Numbered from the stretch's first letter, positions 17,967 through 26,516 are shown. The stretch is DNA of 64,000 nucleotides from Bdellovibrio bacteriovorus str. Tiberius (GCF_000317895.1 NC_019567.1:62001-126000), one strand, 5' to 3'. The notes: generated by a model from the sequence alone, not told the origin. A program made the numbers and translations.

Positions 17967-19070
17967 ATGCTCAAAGCACTTTCTTTGATTTTACTTTTTC
18001 TTGCGCCTCAGGCCTTCGCGGCATTCGGCATGGATCCGGTTCCTAGAGAACTTCTGAATGACAAGACTGGCGTCCTGGATGTTCCCAATATGCCTCGGGT
18101 GCGGTCACAGGATTCTTTGGGAGTTTGTTATTCCTTTGTTGCGGCTACTCTGCTGGATCAGGCTAACTGCGTGACTAACAATGTAGCAGATTGTTCGAAG
18201 GTTCCGGATTCTGAAAAAAACTCTCCGCTGGATATGGCTCGTTACAGTGTAGAGTTGCCCGATGAAGTCGACGGTTCGGACCGTTTTAACTATGAGGGCC
18301 TGAGCGAAGGCGGGTCTTCCGCACTTGCGATGTACAATGCCTTGAGAACCCAACAAACAGCCAGGGAATCCTGCGCCCCCTTTGATCAGGTGGCGGCCAA
18401 AGGTAAAACTCCTCAAGAGACTCAGCAGCTGGAACTGGCGATGTGGAAGAAATTTAAGGACAGCTATGAGGCCCACAAGAAGAAAGCCAAAGAGTGCGCG
18501 AACTGCGGCCTGGAATATGCCACCGCGAAAACCCAAGAGCTGAAAGAAAACTACAATCTGAAAGCCTCCAATCTGGAAATTCTGGAAGCCTTTTCTCAAG
18601 ACACGTACGGAAAGTTCCTAGATCGCCTTTTGGTTCCGGATACGTGCTGGGATTTGAAGAATTCCGTTGGGAACAAGGGCGGTTGGAAGGTGAAGCAGTT
18701 CCCGGAAAGCGGTCAGAAGGCCGAATACAATTCTGCCATCGGCAAGATCAAGGAGCTATTGACCAAAAAGCGTCCGGTCAGTTTAGGTTTCTGTGCACAG
18801 GAAACGCTGACCGTGAAATCCATGAAGGCTTGTGGAGCCCTCAAGGACCCTGCGGGCAATGATGTTGGCGCGGGCCACGAGATCATTATCAAGGGCTACC
18901 GCAAGGTATGTAAGAGTGCTAATGACTGTTATGAAGCGCTGCAAATTCAGAACTCTTGGGGTGAATCTTGGCAAAGCTCCAATAGTGATGGCTGGGTGGA
19001 TGCAAAAGTACTTTTAAATCGATCCTTCTATGAACCAGGAGCCATGACTTGGCTTGAGCCGAGTCAGTAA
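17967..19070 (+). CDS. Secreted papain-like (C1 family) cysteine protease
   Basis: The protein has 367 residues with a signal peptide (1-18, ending AFA). The C1 catalytic set looks complete: Gln and Cys in RSQDSLGVCYSFVAATLLDQ (about 47-66), with spacing Q-x5-C as in papain; His in AGHEIIIKGYRK; and Asn in QIQNSWGESW. There is no obvious inhibitory propeptide before the catalytic Cys, unlike classical papains, so control may come from the partner or the export route. It lies in an operon with the DUF333 protein and converges on the collagen-like gene with a 5-bp gap. A role in digesting prey protein is a reasonable guess. Confidence 0.85.
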   Translation: MLKALSLILLFLAPQAFAAFGMDPVPRELLNDKTGVLDVPNMPRVRSQDSLGVCYSFVAATLLDQANCVTNNVADCSKVPDSEKNSPLDMARYSVELPDEVDGSDRFNYEGLSEGGSSALAMYNALRTQQTARESCAPFDQVAAKGKTPQETQQLELAMWKKFKDSYEAHKKKAKECANCGLEYATAKTQELKENYNLKASNLEILEAFSQDTYGKFLDRLLVPDTCWDLKNSVGNKGGWKVKQFPESGQKAEYNSAIGKIKELLTKKRPVSLGFCAQETLTVKSMKACGALKDPAGNDVGAGHEIIIKGYRKVCKSANDCYEALQIQNSWGESWQSSNSDGWVDAKVLLNRSFYEPGAMTWLEPSQ

Positions 19071-19075
19071 AAGAA

Positions 19076-20290
19076 CTACTGGATAATAGAGTTCTTTAAG
19101 CCATTCAGCTCAATGGTTCCCAGATTTCCAGGCGACCCGTTTTCTCCATCACGGCCCGGTTTGCCGCTTTGACCGTCTTTTCCTTTTTGCGCAGGCTTAC
19201 ATACTTTCTGCTGATCCAAGGTACCAGGCGCTCCGCCTTTCCCGCCGGGTTTACCCGGGGCTCCGGCGCCACCAAGTCCGCCAGTGCCGGGCATCACGGA
19301 AACATTTAATGTAAAATAGGAGTCATCTTTGATTTGAACAAAGAGACTTCCACTATCGCCGCCTCGGACCCCAGCTTCTCCATCTTGTCCGTTGGCGCCG
19401 TTTTCTCCATCTTCACCGTTTGAGGGCTGATTGGTGCATCGGATGTTGATGACGCCGCAGCGCTGCTGGCCACTGAAACGGTCTTCCGTGCAGTCTTCAT
19501 CGCCGTCCCATTCGCCGGGATCTCCGTCAAAACCATTACGTGCACTTGAGAGGCCTCGTGTATGTTCGATTTCTGTGCCGGAGCGTCCGTTCTTGCCTTT
19601 GGCACCTTGAAGGTTAATAATTAAGTACCCAGATGCCTTCTTAGCTCGAATTGAAATAGAACCGCCGGATTGCTGGGCACTTGACGTCCAGATATCATTC
19701 TGGTCGAAGTTCAATATTCTTGAGTTTCGGCCAACTAATATCTGATTGGCTTCAATCGACAACAAGTACCCGTTGGTCTTTAGGACGGAATCTTCGTTCA
19801 AATAAAGCCTTCCAATTTTTAGATTAAGATCCTTCTGCAAAGGATAAAGACCCGAGACCACAATATCTAGGGGTACTTCTATAAGTTTGGTCGCATTTAG
19901 AACAAGTACGCCAGCGCTGTTATAGGCAGTGATTGTAAATTTCAGTTTTTTGCCGCCCTCAGCGTCCAAAACAATTCCGGAATGCAAATTTGGAATATTG
20001 CTTTCCAAGGCAATGTAGACAACGAGCCCTTCGATAGTTGGATAGTGGATTGAAACAGAGTATTGATTCGCAGTCTTGCCCTCGTGAACTTCAAAATCAA
20101 AGTCCTCAAGTTTAATGGTCTGCTTCTTTAAGGCCTCTTGTTTAACGCGCTCAATTTCCGTTACGACTTCTTCGGCTGTAGTACTTTGTTTGGCGTCCTT
20201 TTTATCAGCTTTTTTAAAGGCACAGCCAACTCCATTTAAAAGAATGAAAGACAGGAAAGAAGAGGCAAAGAGTAGTTTACTTTGTTTCAT
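19076..20290 (-). CDS. Collagen-like repeat lipoprotein (second of a pair)
   Basis: The protein has 404 residues with a lipobox ending NGVGC near residue 23. An N-terminal region of about 190 residues looks beta-rich. The second half contains several runs of Gly-x-y triplets (for example GEDGENGANGQDGEAG and GKDGQSGKPGRDGENG), as in collagen-like surface proteins. The blocks are interrupted by a beta-like segment that includes FTLNVSVMPGTGG. It is a paralogue of the gene upstream, overlaps that gene by 4 bp and is probably made from the same mRNA. A fibrous surface or periplasmic structure is inferred. Confidence 0.8.
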   Translation of the reverse strand: MKQSKLLFASSFLSFILLNGVGCAFKKADKKDAKQSTTAEEVVTEIERVKQEALKKQTIKLEDFDFEVHEGKTANQYSVSIHYPTIEGLVVYIALESNIPNLHSGIVLDAEGGKKLKFTITAYNSAGVLVLNATKLIEVPLDIVVSGLYPLQKDLNLKIGRLYLNEDSVLKTNGYLLSIEANQILVGRNSRILNFDQNDIWTSSAQQSGGSISIRAKKASGYLIINLQGAKGKNGRSGTEIEHTRGLSSARNGFDGDPGEWDGDEDCTEDRFSGQQRCGVINIRCTNQPSNGEDGENGANGQDGEAGVRGGDSGSLFVQIKDDSYFTLNVSVMPGTGGLGGAGAPGKPGGKGGAPGTLDQQKVCKPAQKGKDGQSGKPGRDGENGSPGNLGTIELNGLKNSIIQ

Positions 20291-21528
20291 AGTGTTCCCA
20301 AGTCAAAGATGCGTTGTTTGGCCACATTGGAGTTGATAGTTCCGACCTTCCCATTTATGCCATCTTTTCCGTCGACACCATTAGGCCCCTGGGCACCTTT
20401 TTGTCCAGCCTGGGGCTTTTGCGCGCAAGTCCCACGAACTTGTCCTGGGGCGCCGCCATTGCCACCTTCGTGGCCTTGGGCGCCAACCCCTCCTTTGCCG
20501 GCTTTTCCCGGCAAAGTGCCTATTTCCAGAGCGAATTGATCGTGCTGCAGCACTGTAACAAGAAGGTTCCCGGTGCTGCCGCCGTCTTGGCCGTTTTCAG
20601 CATTGGTTCCAGCAGCACCTGACTTGCCGTTTTGGCCATCGGATGCGGCCTGAACACATACTGTTTCTGCCGGACTGTCGGGAGTTTTTGGGATTCTTTT
20701 TGAAACTTCATCCGTTCCATTTGCCCCATCGAGCTGCGGATTGCGCTGGCGAATGATGCCTTTGCTTTTTTCCAACTCGTCACCGTTACGTCCATTGCGC
20801 CCGTTAAAGCCGATCATTGCCACACGCAAAGTACCGACTGCCTTGTGAGCATTGATGGTGATACTGGAGTTGAGAGCGTGGAAGTCGTCGGTGGCGTAGT
20901 TCTGGGCGCTTTGTGTTCGGATGTGTGCGTGATTTACAAATAGTTTTCCAGAATCAATGGGTCCTTCAAGTAAAAGTGATTTGACTGAAATGCTTAGCAA
21001 GTGTCCATTCGTCTGGATAAATGCACCCTCTAATATGTACATTCTGTTGGCTTCCATTTGCATGCCTTTACCTAGATATAGAGGTTTGTCGATGATTGTG
21101 TCGACCGGCGCTGTGGTGACGTGGGTATAAACCGAGATTGGTGCACCAAAAGAATCAATGGCTGTAAGCTCAATCTTCTGGGCTTGGCTATGTACTACAG
21201 TAATAGTGGCTGTATTGGACCCTGAGACAATTTCTTTAAATTCATTTACAATGATCTGAACCTTAGCCACCTCAGAGGGCCATGAGATGGCCATATTATA
21301 GAATCCCATTTCAGCTTCAGTAAAAGTCACCTGCACATTATCAGCGGTCAACTGCCCATTGAAAGCTTCTTTGGCGCGCTCAGTTTTGATTTGCTCAATG
21401 ACGTCGGTTGGAGTTTCACCGGGTTTGGCTTTCGGGGCATTGTCCTTTTTAAAGGCACACCCAGGCCCATTGAGAAGCACAAACGCGAACAACCACAAAA
21501 TTGTAAAGCCGGCTTTTTGGTGTTTCAT
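20287..21528 (-). CDS. Collagen-like repeat lipoprotein (first of a pair)
   Basis: The protein has 413 residues, with lipobox NGPGC followed by AFKK, the same start as its neighbour, which points to tandem duplication. The N-terminal half again has the DVIEQIKTERAKE-type helix and beta-rich stretches. The C-terminal half has Gly-x-y blocks (GQNGKSGAAGTNAENGQDGG and GKAGKGGVGAQGHEGGNGG). The stop overlaps the next start (ATGA-type, 20287-20290). The promoter should lie in the 21529-21650 spacer, next to the hipBA operators. Confidence 0.8.
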   Translation of the reverse strand: MKHQKAGFTILWLFAFVLLNGPGCAFKKDNAPKAKPGETPTDVIEQIKTERAKEAFNGQLTADNVQVTFTEAEMGFYNMAISWPSEVAKVQIIVNEFKEIVSGSNTATITVVHSQAQKIELTAIDSFGAPISVYTHVTTAPVDTIIDKPLYLGKGMQMEANRMYILEGAFIQTNGHLLSISVKSLLLEGPIDSGKLFVNHAHIRTQSAQNYATDDFHALNSSITINAHKAVGTLRVAMIGFNGRNGRNGDELEKSKGIIRQRNPQLDGANGTDEVSKRIPKTPDSPAETVCVQAASDGQNGKSGAAGTNAENGQDGGSTGNLLVTVLQHDQFALEIGTLPGKAGKGGVGAQGHEGGNGGAPGQVRGTCAQKPQAGQKGAQGPNGVDGKDGINGKVGTINSNVAKQRIFDLGTL

Positions 21529-21651
21529 AATCTGAAGTTATAACCTATTGGTGTGGGGACCTCTATATTCCAGCTCTGGGCGGGGAAATCTTATATCCGG
21601 GCTCTGAAAATGGCTAAAAGATAGACAAGTTTGGATAGACCAGATTAAAAA

Positions 21652-21679
21652 AATAAATCTCCCTTCAGGGAGATTTATT
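21652..21679. promoter_or_regulatory. hipBA operator 1
   Basis: AATAAATCTCCCT and AGGGAGATTTATT are perfect 13-bp arms around a 2-bp centre. The core TCTCCCT-nn-AGGGAGA recurs at 21703-21728 and 21755-21774. It is the probable HipB binding site farthest from the genes. Confidence 0.72.
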
Positions 21680-21702
21680 AGATCTTCCCCTGAACAAAGG
21701 CC

Positions 21703-21728
21703 CAAATTCTCCCTAAAGGGAGAATTTG
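21703..21728. promoter_or_regulatory. hipBA operator 2
   Basis: CAAATTCTCCCT and AGGGAGAATTTG are perfect 12-bp arms around AA. The centre is 50 bp from operator 1 and 49 bp from operator 3, so bound dimers would be nearly evenly spaced along the DNA. Confidence 0.72.
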
Positions 21729-21754
21729 ATACCAATGCCTCAGACTTTAGGTAG

Positions 21755-21774
21755 AATCTCCCTAGGGGGAGATT
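21755..21774. promoter_or_regulatory. hipBA operator 3, overlapping the ribosome site
   Basis: AATCTCCC and GGGAGATT surround a 4-base centre, and the palindrome ends one base before the ATG at 21775. Its right arm GGGGGAGA also serves as the ribosome site. A TAGAAT -10-like box (21752-21757) overlaps the left arm, so repressor bound here would block transcription directly. Confidence 0.68.
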
Positions 21775-22005
21775 ATGGCCATCAAATCGATTAAAAGCAC
21801 CAAGGACCTCTCTCTGCTATTGAAAGCGAGAAGAGAAGAACTGGGAATTTCTCAGGCCGAACTGGCTCAGCTCTGCAATCTTTCCGTGAACGGTATCAGC
21901 AAACTAGAAAGCAATAAAGACGGCAGCCGAGAAGTAAAACTTTCGACGCTTTTTAAGCTCGGAAAATTTTTAGGCTTTGAACTGGCTCTGAAGGTCGAAG
22001 AATGA
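21775..22005 (+). CDS. hipB: HipB-like antitoxin, Xre-type HTH
   Basis: This 76-residue protein has a helix-turn-helix of the Xre/HipB kind (LLKARREELGISQAELAQLCNLSVNGISKLES). It should bind the three palindromes upstream and repress its own operon, with HipA as co-repressor and target. The stop overlaps the hipA start by 4 bp (ATGA at 22002-22005), the typical arrangement in such modules. Gene symbols follow the family; specificity is inferred. Confidence 0.85.
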   Translation: MAIKSIKSTKDLSLLLKARREELGISQAELAQLCNLSVNGISKLESNKDGSREVKLSTLFKLGKFLGFELALKVEE

Positions 22006-23315
22006 AGTCACTTAATGTGTTTTTTCAAGACATCCTGGTGGGACGCCTTCTTCAAAGCGAAGATCTCACCTATTCGTTTTCGTACTCCCAGCAGTGGCTA
22101 GGTTATAAAAATAAGTTCTCGCTTAGTTTGGCGATGCCATTGCAGGCAGAGCCCTTTGGTAATCGCATCACTTTATCATTCTTTGAAAATTTATTACCTG
22201 AAGGAGGCGTTCGAGAGGCAATCGCCAGATCTCGTCAAACACAAGGTCCCTACGAGTTTTTAAAAGAATATGGAGAAGACTGCGCCGGAGCGGTGATTAT
22301 CAGTGGTAAAGAAAAATCCCCATACAATCCGGCCTTAGAATCCAAGAATGTTCCGATTAATATGGAGAGAGTCTACGACGCTATTGAGAATCATCATTCT
22401 GTTGCGCACGTAATAGCCGAACTTGAACCTGGGTATCTTTCATTGGCCGGCGCTCAAGATAAATTTCCGGCGATATATGCCGACGGGATCTTTTTTTTGC
22501 CGGATAATGCTGGCCCCACGACCCATATCATCAAAGTTCCCATCAATCGCCAGGGCATTAAAGAGTCCGTTTTTAACGAGTACTATTGTATGCAGCTGGC
22601 AAGTCTTTGTGGTTTCAACATTCCGGTAAATCAGATTGTTTACAGCGGCAAGCATCCTCTTTTTGTGATCGAAAGATATGATCGGGAAAAAGACAGAAAG
22701 GGTGTAGTTCGTCGAATTCACCAACAGGATTTTTGTCAGGCTCAAGGCTTCACCAGCGAAAAAAAATACGAAAGTAAAGGCGGACCTTCTATTTTAGACA
22801 ATTATAAATTGATCGTTGATAATGTGACAATCAAGGAGCGCCTTCGAAGTACTTATGCCTACCTAGACTGGATTTGCTTTAATCTGCTTATTGGGAATAA
22901 TGATTCGCATTCAAAAAATATCTCCTTCTTGCTGAGGGATAATAGAATTGAACTTGCCCCCTTTTATGATCTGGTGTCGACTGCTCTCTATCCGAGTTTA
23001 AATCGTCAATTTTCTTTTAAAATTGGTGGTCGGGACGAGTATTCGCAGATTGGCAAAAATCAATTCGCCGAACTTGATCGAGAACTTGGTTTGAAGGTTG
23101 GTACTATGGCCGATCGAATGAAGCACACCTATCAAAATATCAATGCTCATAAAGACGATCTTGCGAAAAATATTACAGAGATGTTTAGCGAAGTGCGAAT
23201 AGTAAGTCGAATCTCTGAGCTTATCGAGCATCGTGCCAAGGGCTTTTCCCAGCAAGGGGTTGAACTTTTATTTTCACCTATTAGTCCGTTTGCGGCGGGT
23301 TCTATTAAGAAATGA
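22002..23315 (+). CDS. hipA: HipA-like Ser/Thr kinase toxin
   Basis: This 437-residue protein is of the HipA family, which phosphorylates aminoacyl-tRNA synthetases or other targets and causes growth arrest. Visible features are the N-terminal beta domain (FFQDILVGRL...FFENLLPEGGVR), the mobile loop SLAGAQDKF (about 147-155) that carries the autophosphorylated serine in E. coli HipA, the catalytic stretch GNNDSHSKNISFLL (about 303-316, catalytic Asp) and APFYDLVS (metal-binding Asp). All key residues look intact. The codon usage and AT content differ from the flanking genes, in keeping with horizontal gain. Confidence 0.9.
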   Translation: MKSLNVFFQDILVGRLLQSEDLTYSFSYSQQWLGYKNKFSLSLAMPLQAEPFGNRITLSFFENLLPEGGVREAIARSRQTQGPYEFLKEYGEDCAGAVIISGKEKSPYNPALESKNVPINMERVYDAIENHHSVAHVIAELEPGYLSLAGAQDKFPAIYADGIFFLPDNAGPTTHIIKVPINRQGIKESVFNEYYCMQLASLCGFNIPVNQIVYSGKHPLFVIERYDREKDRKGVVRRIHQQDFCQAQGFTSEKKYESKGGPSILDNYKLIVDNVTIKERLRSTYAYLDWICFNLLIGNNDSHSKNISFLLRDNRIELAPFYDLVSTALYPSLNRQFSFKIGGRDEYSQIGKNQFAELDRELGLKVGTMADRMKHTYQNINAHKDDLAKNITEMFSEVRIVSRISELIEHRAKGFSQQGVELLFSPISPFAAGSIKK

Positions 23316-23385
23316 GCCCTTCTTAAATTTGGACGCCATGCCTCAACTTGACTAACTCCATGAGTCCCCATAAATTCGTCGGCCT

Positions 23386-23853
23386 ATGAACAAAGAATTT
23401 ATGTTAAGAGCCATCGAGCTTTCCAGAAACAACATGCGTGCCGGCGCAGGCGGTCCTTTTGGGGCAGTCATTGTTAAAGACGGCAAAATCATCGGTGAAG
23501 GTTGGAACAAAGTGACTTCCTCCAACGACCCGACCGCGCATGCTGAAGTTTCTGCTATCCGCGACGCTTGCTCCAAAATCAGTAATTTTGAACTGGCTGG
23601 TGCGGAAATCTATACAAGCTGCGAACCTTGTCCAATGTGCTTGTCTGCCATCTACTGGGCCCGCATTGAAAAGATTTATTACGGCAACACCCGTAAAGAC
23701 GCCGCTGAAATCAACTTCGACGACGACTTCCTTTATCAGGAAATTCCAAAAGACCTCAAAGACCGCAAAGTACCCATGGTTCAATGCGCTCACACAGAAG
23801 CATTGGAAGTTTTCAAAGAGTGGGACAGTAAGACCGACAAGGTTCCGTACTAA
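23386..23853 (+). CDS. guaD: Guanine deaminase, cytidine-deaminase fold
   Basis: The enzyme converts guanine to xanthine and ammonia. At 155 residues it fits Bacillus-type GuaD closely: AGGPFGAVIVKDGKII, the zinc/catalytic motif HAEVSAIRDAC and the zinc pair CEPCPMC, then IYWARIEKIYYGNTRKDAAE. The latter part separates it from TadA tRNA deaminases, though that alternative cannot be fully dismissed. A predator taking up prey nucleobases could use it for purine salvage together with hpt, which also lies in this window. No upstream partner is evident. Confidence 0.88.
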   Translation: MNKEFMLRAIELSRNNMRAGAGGPFGAVIVKDGKIIGEGWNKVTSSNDPTAHAEVSAIRDACSKISNFELAGAEIYTSCEPCPMCLSAIYWARIEKIYYGNTRKDAAEINFDDDFLYQEIPKDLKDRKVPMVQCAHTEALEVFKEWDSKTDKVPY

Positions 23854-23870
23854 AGCCCAGTAAATAGTTT

Positions 23871-23886
23871 TGGGACTGCAGTCCCA
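23871..23886. repeat. 16-bp perfect palindrome
   Basis: TGGGACTGCAGTCCCA lies between guaD and the exported lipoprotein gene, 25 bp before that gene's ATG (23912). With no loop it is more like a dimeric-protein site than a terminator. Confidence 0.4.
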
Positions 23887-23911
23887 TTCACAAGTCAGAG
23901 AGAATAAAGGA

Positions 23912-25948
23912 ATGAAAGCACTTTCATTCCTTTTTCTTTTTTTGAGCGTTGTTGTCTCTTTGTCCTGCCAGCACAAGGAAAAACAAATCCCCCGCGATAT
24001 CGCTTCTCTTCAAGCCAATGGCGGCATGGAAGGTATTTGGTTCTTGCAAGGAACTTCCTCCACCCGCGGGCCTTATAATGGTGAGCTGGAACTGCGCAAG
24101 GCATCCGATGGAACTTTTGATGTGGTTCGCGTGGTCACCTATATCAATTACTTCTTTGATGGTTTGAAAGTGCAGGAAGTTTGGACCGGAAAGGCCGTGG
24201 CCACGCATGATTCCCTGACGATTTCCTATGACCTCCGCCAGGGTGATTTCATCACAAAGCTTGGCAATCAAAAGCGAGATCCGTCGGACTTCGATGCTCC
24301 GATCACGGTGCTTTCTCGCTATGTGGTGACTCCGAATGGCCTTGCGACTCACTATGCAGATAAAAAAGTTTCTAACTACAACGAATGGATCACCACCCGT
24401 CGTGATCTTGAAGCGCAACCGTTGTGGGTGAATCAGCGCCAGACCATCAGTGCCCAGGGACCGAAAGTTCCTCTGGTGGTTCGTGGCGTGATCAATCTTT
24501 TCAAAAAAGACATTGGTTACGAAAAAGATCCTTTGGTGAAGTCCTACAAAAACCGCCCCGAGTATAAAAACGAAAATCCGTACATCGTTTTTGATCCCAC
24601 GGACTTCCAGTTCTATCGCAACAACAAGGATGTGATTCGTGTCACCAACAAGATCGTCGATGACATCAGCATCACCGAAGCGGCGGTGAAACGAAATGCC
24701 TATGCTCCGACGTTAGAGGAAAAAGCCAACAGCTATGACAAAAACACCCGCGATTTCCATATCAATGAAGCCGGCATGGTCGCGCACGCCGTGCTGGACG
24801 AAAACGGAAGACTGTTGAACTATTCCTTTGATGGGGATGCCGCCCTGTGGACGGGAATGTATCTGGGCTCTCAGGCGATGCGCTATCTGAAAACCAAGGA
24901 CAGCGAAGCCTTGGACAACGTGAAAAAGTCCCTGCGCGGTCTGATGACTTTGATGGAGATCACCAATGATCCGCAGCAATTCGCGCGCACGTTGGCGCTG
25001 TACAATCCCGCCCAGCCGGTTCCGGCCAAGTGGCATCGAGGTGAAGGCAAGTTCCAGCACTTGATCTGGCTTGAAGGCGGCAACAACGACATGATCAAAG
25101 GGATCACTCACGGCTTCTTGTGGGCCGGAATGGTGCTGCCACAAAGTGAAACCGAACTTTGGAAAGAGCTTCGTGCCAATTCCCGCAAGCTGATTGATCT
25201 GCAGGTTGTGAACGACAAATCCCAGAACCGTCCGGCGGCGTTGGGACTGGCAGCCTGGCTGACAAATGATGCCTCTTTCAAAGAGCAGTACATCAAGTAT
25301 TATGACAAGATTAAAACCAAGGTGACTGGTTACAGCTTCGACACCACTTTCTACTGGCATGGATCTGCGGACTGGAGTGGGATCAATTTGGGGTTGGTGG
25401 GTGATATCACCGACATCACGCTGGCAGACCTGCTGGGTCAAAGTAAAATCCGCGATCAGTTGCGCGAGCGCCTGATGGATGCCTGGGTGACCTATTCCCC
25501 GGCGCAAAGACATTTGCAAACACTGGTGGCTTACGGCTTTGCTTATAAACACGGAACCCGTGGTGGGAACTTCCGATCTGAAAGCAGCGAAGCGCAGTTT
25601 AATGCTTCGTTGAACCAGGCCGCTTGGGGTCTTCGTGAAATCCCGTATCCGCGCCCGAATCTGGATGTGACGATCGATCATTCATTGCGCCCGGATTGGT
25701 GCATGTCTCCGATTCCAAGGTTGTTCTGGAAGTCCCTGAAAAAGCCGGAACCACCGGTCAGCTACTTCTATCAGGGTTTGTATAATTATCCGGTATTTGA
25801 GCTGCAGGCCTTCACCAGTAACTTTGTCTGGAAAGACGGGGCCTTCCTGTATCAGGATTCTCACCGAAAAGGTGTGGAAAACTCAGGGGTGGATTACCTG
25901 TATGGCTACTGGCTGGCTCGTTACATTGGCGCCACCAATATCAACTAG
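23912..25948 (+). CDS. Large exported lipoprotein, probable alpha/alpha-barrel
   Basis: The protein has 678 residues from the ATG at 23912, which has AAAGG just upstream. The hydrophobic leader ends with lipobox SLSC, and a beta-rich N-terminal region follows (to about 260). From about 300 to 640 there are paired helices of the kind seen in six-hairpin glycosidase folds (FDGDAALWTGMYLGSQAMRYL, WLEGGNNDMIKG). I cannot name the family or substrate. A carbohydrate-active or toroid-type periplasmic protein is inferred from these patterns only. Confidence 0.7.
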   Translation: MKALSFLFLFLSVVVSLSCQHKEKQIPRDIASLQANGGMEGIWFLQGTSSTRGPYNGELELRKASDGTFDVVRVVTYINYFFDGLKVQEVWTGKAVATHDSLTISYDLRQGDFITKLGNQKRDPSDFDAPITVLSRYVVTPNGLATHYADKKVSNYNEWITTRRDLEAQPLWVNQRQTISAQGPKVPLVVRGVINLFKKDIGYEKDPLVKSYKNRPEYKNENPYIVFDPTDFQFYRNNKDVIRVTNKIVDDISITEAAVKRNAYAPTLEEKANSYDKNTRDFHINEAGMVAHAVLDENGRLLNYSFDGDAALWTGMYLGSQAMRYLKTKDSEALDNVKKSLRGLMTLMEITNDPQQFARTLALYNPAQPVPAKWHRGEGKFQHLIWLEGGNNDMIKGITHGFLWAGMVLPQSETELWKELRANSRKLIDLQVVNDKSQNRPAALGLAAWLTNDASFKEQYIKYYDKIKTKVTGYSFDTTFYWHGSADWSGINLGLVGDITDITLADLLGQSKIRDQLRERLMDAWVTYSPAQRHLQTLVAYGFAYKHGTRGGNFRSESSEAQFNASLNQAAWGLREIPYPRPNLDVTIDHSLRPDWCMSPIPRLFWKSLKKPEPPVSYFYQGLYNYPVFELQAFTSNFVWKDGAFLYQDSHRKGVENSGVDYLYGYWLARYIGATNIN

Positions 25949-25975
25949 GTGCCTGTAAAAGATACCGTTGCTAAT

Positions 25976-26006
25976 CATGGGGATATCTCTTAAAAAGGTC
26001 CCCATG
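25976..26006 (+). promoter_or_regulatory. Hairpin enclosing the queF start codon
   Basis: CATGGGGA (25976-25983) and TCCCCATG (25999-26006) form a perfect 8-bp stem. Its right arm contains the queF ATG, and its 15-base loop holds the ribosome site AAAAAGG. The left arm holds another in-frame ATG. Folding would block initiation at 26004. It does not match a preQ1 riboswitch consensus that I can recognise. Confidence 0.5.
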
Positions 26007-26516
26007 AAAAAGAAAAACGGCCGTGATTCCAAAGAGCTTGCTGATTTCGCCTTGGGTGAAATTCAGACCCACTATCCAGAAACATATGCTCCAGAAGTTC
26101 TGGAGGCCTTTGACAACAAAAACCCGGGCAAGATCGCCTGGACAACTTTTGTGTGCACTGAATTCACGTCGTTGTGCCCTAAGACCCGTCAGCCGGATTT
26201 CGCAAAGATCTTTATCAACTACATCGCTGACAAGAAAATGGTCGAATCCAAATCCCTGAAACTGTATCTGTTCAGCTTCCGTAACCACGGGGACTTCCAC
26301 GAAGACTGCGTGCAGACCATCTGTGATGATCTGGTGAAGTTGATGAAGCCCAAATACATCGAAGTTATCGGCGAGTTTACTCCGCGCGGGGGGATTGCGA
26401 TTTACCCTTACGCGAACTATGCGGCGAAAGATAAGTTCTTCCAGGATCTTTATAAAAAGCGCATGAGCGAATACGCTCCGGGTAAGTACTCTATGGAGCT
26501 TTCAAAGCTCTACTAA
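26004..26516 (+). CDS. queF: NADPH-dependent 7-cyano-7-deazaguanine reductase QueF
   Basis: QueF reduces preQ0 to preQ1 in queuosine biosynthesis (tRNA wobble modification). The 170-residue protein is the short, type I form. The catalytic Cys lies in EFTSLCPKTRQPDF and the substrate-binding Glu in VESKSLKLYLFSFRNHGDFHEDC; FTPRGGIAIYPY is also conserved. The start was set at 26004 because it gives the normal length and has AAAAAGG upstream; an in-frame ATG at 25977 remains possible. Other queuosine genes are not nearby. Confidence 0.93.
   Translation: MKKKNGRDSKELADFALGEIQTHYPETYAPEVLEAFDNKNPGKIAWTTFVCTEFTSLCPKTRQPDFAKIFINYIADKKMVESKSLKLYLFSFRNHGDFHEDCVQTICDDLVKLMKPKYIEVIGEFTPRGGIAIYPYANYAAKDKFFQDLYKKRMSEYAPGKYSMELSKLY

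Noticed and set aside
21726-21757. Promoter TTGATA...TAGAAT for hipBA
   Set aside because: The spacer between the two boxes is 20 bp, longer than usual; only the -10-like box was noted under operator 3.
25949-26003. preQ1 riboswitch before queF
   Set aside because: The leader is short and lacks the class I stem-loop with A-rich tail pairing that I know; only the start-codon hairpin is supported.
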